This document shows positions 61,630 through 64,000 of a stretch of DNA of 64,000 nt, piece by piece. Source of the stretch: Terriglobales bacterium. GTDB taxonomy: Bacteria; Acidobacteriota; Terriglobia; Terriglobales; Acidobacteriaceae. Location of the stretch: assembly GCA_035561515.1 (NCBI GenBank), contig DATMXP010000009.1:106495-170494 (forward strand), read 5' to 3'. How positions within the stretch are numbered: position 1 is the stretch's first letter; each line of letters opens with the position of its first letter. The translations under genes and the position numbers were made by a program. Under the pieces are notes generated by a model that saw nothing but the letters and a program-made list of their open reading frames with translations, was not told the origin of the DNA and did not search any database.

Positions 61630-63561
61630 CTATTTCGGAAGCTTAAAAGTCACGCTGACGTTGGTATCAACGTCCTGAGGTTGTCCGTTCAGGCGGTACG
61701 GCTCGTATCGCCATTCACTGACGGCCCTGATCGCGGCCCCGGCCAGCACCGCGTTTCCTTTCACCCGGCGAATGTTCTCCACCGTTCCCAGCTTCGTGAT
61801 TCGTATCGCGAGCACAACCTCACCCTCGTAACGTTGCTGCTTCGCGAATACCGGGTACACCGGGTTCACTTTCTGGATGAGCCTTCCACCGGTAAGACTG
61901 CTCGAGGACACGGAAAGCACGGGTGTGTTCGCGCTGGCGGGCAACTTCACGCTTCCCATGTTCGGGGACATGCTGATGCCCGTGATCGACGGTGCGCTGA
62001 TCGGCCCGTCATCGCTTTGAAAGCTTTGTCGTCCCGGCGTCAGGATCAACCGATTGTCTTCCGCTGGCCTGCGTACCGAATCTTCGGCCACATGTTCCGG
62101 CTGCCTTGTCTTCGCTTCCGGACTCTTAGCAGAATCCCCAGTAGCCTGATTGGCAGCGTGGTTTTCCGCCGGCTGCGTCGCAGCCGGTTGCACGGGAGCC
62201 GCCGCGACCGGCTGGCTCGCCGCTTCAGAGGGCGGTATCACTTTAGGAGCATCCGTTGACGCCTTCTTCGAACGCCACGCAATGATGCCGAACACCAGCA
62301 GCAGTACAAACACGGCCGCGGGAATGATCACCATCATCCGGCTACGCGTCGTTTCCCTGGTCGCTTTGTGGAACGCCTCGTCCGCGAAGGGAATTGCCCC
62401 AAACATCGAAGTTACCGGCGTAGTTTCGACGGCTTCTTCCACGGGAGCTTCCGCCGGCAAACTTGCCATCGCCACCGGCTCCGGTCCTGACACCGCCTGC
62501 TTGAAGAGGTCGCCGATCTCAATGCTCTCAAGCGCCGACGTCCCGTCGGACTCCGGTTTGCTCGCTTCTTGCGCCGTCTTCACCGCAGTCGCAACCTCTG
62601 CGTTTAGCAACGACGGCTTCCGCTCTTTCACAACCTGTGGCACGATCGTTGGCTTTGCGACTTTATCCGCGTTTGTGAAAGCAAGCTCCGACGTCATCTC
62701 CGCGAGTCGCTCAAGCAGACTCGTGTGCTGCTCACCGTAAGCCCTGGGGTTCGGGGAAAAAGCTTCCAGCACCCCTCGCACGTCGCCGCCCTTCATCACC
62801 GGAATGATCAGCGACGACCTCAGGTTCAAGTCGCGGCAAACATCACGGTCCACCCGACGGTCCAGTTCTGTATCGTCGCAACGGACCGTCTTCGCCGTAC
62901 GGATACACTCTCCCGTTAGCGCTGAACTTGCATCGATCTTCACGCCGGGTTCTGGCGCCAACCCCACACTGGCGCAGCACACCATATCGTCGGAGGTGCC
63001 CAGTGCTATGGCCGCGCCGTGGGACCCGGTGAACTCAATCACCTTTTCGACGATGAGTTGCAGTGAGCGTTCCAGGTCCAACCGATGAGCGGCAATCTGC
63101 GCTTTCACCTCGCGCACCCGGTCCAGCGTCGCCGCTTCCGAGCCGGATTCCATCGAGCCCTTTTGGATCGTCGATGCAGGCAGGGACTTCAACCAGCGCT
63201 TTAACTCGCCCGCGCTGCCGCCTTTCAGTTGATGTACCTTGATGCCGGCGCGGCCCTCATGGTCGTAGCGGGTCACCTGGCCCGTGCCTTCGATCTTGAT
63301 CGACGAATCCGGAAGCGTGAACGAAAACTCAACGTCCGTTCCCACTTCCACCGAGTTCAGCACTTGCACACCAAGTCCTGACTCGCTCACGTCCATCATC
63401 AGCCCGAACCCCGCCGGTTCCATCTCCACCGGGATCAGGACGTGATCGAAAACCGAGTTACGTTGCGACTTTCTCCGTTCCGAAACTGCTGCCCGAGCTG
63501 TCGCCGATTCCGCCATTGCTATTGCTCCGCTGCCAACATTGGGTTGTTTATTTCTGCTCAC
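61630..63561 (-). CDS. PilZ-GAF-membrane-TonB fusion protein
   Basis: 643 residues joining signal reception to an energy-transducer-like end. N-terminal PilZ domain (about 26-128) with both c-di-GMP motifs, RKSQR (30-34) and DVSESG (57-62). GAF domain (about 150-295). A linker rich in Ala, Glu and Thr leads to one membrane helix (about 400-425, MVIIPAAVFVLLLVFGIIAW). A periplasmic proline/alanine-rich stretch ends in a TonB C-terminal domain (about 560-643: INPVYPVFAKQQ-type, VVLAIRITKLGTVENIRRVKG, VSEWRYEPYRLNGQPQ). The start is GTG, overlapping the stop of the small coiled-coil gene (GTGA). Confidence 0.88.
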   Translation of the reverse strand: MSRNKQPNVGSGAIAMAESATARAAVSERRKSQRNSVFDHVLIPVEMEPAGFGLMMDVSESGLGVQVLNSVEVGTDVEFSFTLPDSSIKIEGTGQVTRYDHEGRAGIKVHQLKGGSAGELKRWLKSLPASTIQKGSMESGSEAATLDRVREVKAQIAAHRLDLERSLQLIVEKVIEFTGSHGAAIALGTSDDMVCCASVGLAPEPGVKIDASSALTGECIRTAKTVRCDDTELDRRVDRDVCRDLNLRSSLIIPVMKGGDVRGVLEAFSPNPRAYGEQHTSLLERLAEMTSELAFTNADKVAKPTIVPQVVKERKPSLLNAEVATAVKTAQEASKPESDGTSALESIEIGDLFKQAVSGPEPVAMASLPAEAPVEEAVETTPVTSMFGAIPFADEAFHKATRETTRSRMMVIIPAAVFVLLLVFGIIAWRSKKASTDAPKVIPPSEAASQPVAAAPVQPAATQPAENHAANQATGDSAKSPEAKTRQPEHVAEDSVRRPAEDNRLILTPGRQSFQSDDGPISAPSITGISMSPNMGSVKLPASANTPVLSVSSSSLTGGRLIQKVNPVYPVFAKQQRYEGEVVLAIRITKLGTVENIRRVKGNAVLAGAAIRAVSEWRYEPYRLNGQPQDVDTNVSVTFKLPK

Positions 63562-63755
63562 GGAAAGTGTTTAACAGTGCCCGTTGGCCGCGCATCCGAT
63601 TGGCTTGCGCTTGCCGCGGAAGCTACCGGCTTCGGGCCTGAATCCACACCCGCATTGTCCATGATCTTGATCGCCAATCTCAGCGCGTCGATTTCTTTCT
63701 GGAGTGTCTCCATCTGCTGTTCTTTCAGGCGAAGAACGTCGTGAATGCTTTGCAT
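63558..63755 (-). CDS. Small coiled-coil protein coupled to the PilZ-TonB gene
   Basis: 65 residues: a coiled-coil N-terminal half (about 5-35, with VLRLKEQQMETLQKEIDALR) and a disordered Ala/Ser/Pro-rich end. No membrane segment. AGAGGACAA directly before the ATG is a strong ribosome site, and its stop overlaps the PilZ-TonB start by four bases, so the two are probably made in a fixed ratio and may interact. Not recognised as a known family. Confidence 0.78.
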   Translation of the reverse strand: MQSIHDVLRLKEQQMETLQKEIDALRLAIKIMDNAGVDSGPKPVASAASASQSDARPTGTVKHFP

Positions 63756-63894
63756 TTGTCCTCTTTAAGGTCAGGCCGGAAACCGGCTGGTGTGGTTGGA
63801 GCGAACGCATCCGCCCCAGCTGTGCTTAGTATGCTAACGGAGTACGGCCCAATTCGGCAGACCGAAATTAGCCCAAGCACAAAAATATTTCTAC

Positions 63895-63911
63895 CTAGGG
63901 GATTGCCCTAG
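63895..63911. promoter_or_regulatory. Perfect inverted repeat CTAGGG-N5-CCCTAG
   Basis: Symmetric hexamer arms around five bases, in the gap between trpD and the small coiled-coil gene and beside an AT-rich stretch (63880-63890). The size and spacing suit a dimeric helix-turn-helix regulator. It could alternatively contribute to trpD termination, though only six base pairs are formed. Confidence 0.4.
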
Positions 63912-63920
63912 ACATCGGCG

Positions 63921-64000
63921 TTACCGGCTACGCGTAAACTCCTGTAGTAGCTTCAACTTAGCCAGCGCTGCCCCCGATTCCAGCGATTCCACCCCCAGCC
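63921..64000 (-). CDS. trpD: C-terminal end of anthranilate phosphoribosyltransferase
   Basis: Only the last 25 codons are inside the window. They end in VESLESGAALAKLKLLQEFT and RSR before the TAA at 63921. The SGAALxKL helix is the usual C-terminus of TrpD, second enzyme of tryptophan synthesis. The identification rests on this short match, so the rest of the gene beyond the edge would settle it. Confidence 0.72.
   Translation of the reverse strand, partial: LGVESLESGAALAKLKLLQEFTRSR

Noticed and set aside
1..64000. tRNA, rRNA, CRISPR array, insertion sequence or prophage
   Set aside because: Reading both strands showed no tRNA-like cloverleaf, no regularly spaced repeats and no transposase or integrase genes.

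Overview
The window reads as chromosomal DNA from an acidobacterium of the Terriglobia, most like Koribacter-type genomes. This is an inference from gene content and protein style: split glycine decarboxylase genes, many secreted FG-GAP/BNR/HYR-repeat proteins, YtfJ-free Mla genes, PilZ/GAF/TonB fusions, and GC-rich coding DNA. No database search was possible. No rRNA, tRNA, CRISPR array, insertion sequence or prophage was seen. Genes are tightly packed, and most gene ends are separated by clear hairpin terminators.

Layout. 1-7 kb (minus strand): a probable operon running sensor kinase, NtrC-type regulator, STAS protein, MlaE permease, MlaF ATPase, then the GTPase EngB (cut by the left edge). 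7-9.7 kb (plus): a small conserved protein, a class-III aminotransferase and an alpha/beta hydrolase. 9.7-13.3 kb (minus): a very large secreted ExeM/NucH-type nuclease. 13.4-17.2 kb (plus): M20 peptidase, a thioredoxin-domain DUF255 protein and a Dps ferritin. 17.2-22.9 kb (minus): a membrane glycosyltransferase followed by overlapping glcD, glcE and glcF for glycolate oxidase. 23-25.6 kb: a secreted FG-GAP/Ig-repeat protein. 25.7-31.3 kb (minus): a slipin, a 750-base non-coding stretch with repeats, a large BNR/sortilin-like protein and a secreted esterase.

31.4-37.8 kb (plus): a TonB-like protein and the glycine cleavage genes gcvT, gcvH, gcvPA and gcvPB, with cysK inserted in the opposite direction. 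37.9-41.3 kb (minus): an unusual two-gene unit of a subtilisin without signal peptide and a ComEC-like metallo-beta-lactamase protein. 41.5-46.4 kb: envelope and regulatory genes, including a response-regulator receiver, an ECF sigma factor with a cysteine-rich tail, GlsB, a degenerate SDR and an MscS channel. 46.5-52.3 kb: an outer-membrane protein with a CRP/FNR-like site, murB, a bacilliredoxin, queF, ribD-ribE and a PPOX oxidoreductase. 52.3-57.6 kb (minus): a thiolase, then an asparagine-synthetase homologue lacking its glutaminase cysteine, a cell-wall amidase and a GerMN lipoprotein-like gene. 57.7-61.6 kb (plus): rlmB, a degenerate M1-peptidase-like protein and a beta-CASP ribonuclease. 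61.6-64 kb (minus): the end of trpD, a small coiled-coil protein and a PilZ-GAF-membrane-TonB fusion.

Best candidates for something undescribed are the PilZ-GAF-TonB protein with its coupled small partner, the cytoplasmic subtilisin/MBL pair, the CorE-like sigma factor, and the cysteine-less asparagine-synthetase homologue beside cell-wall genes.
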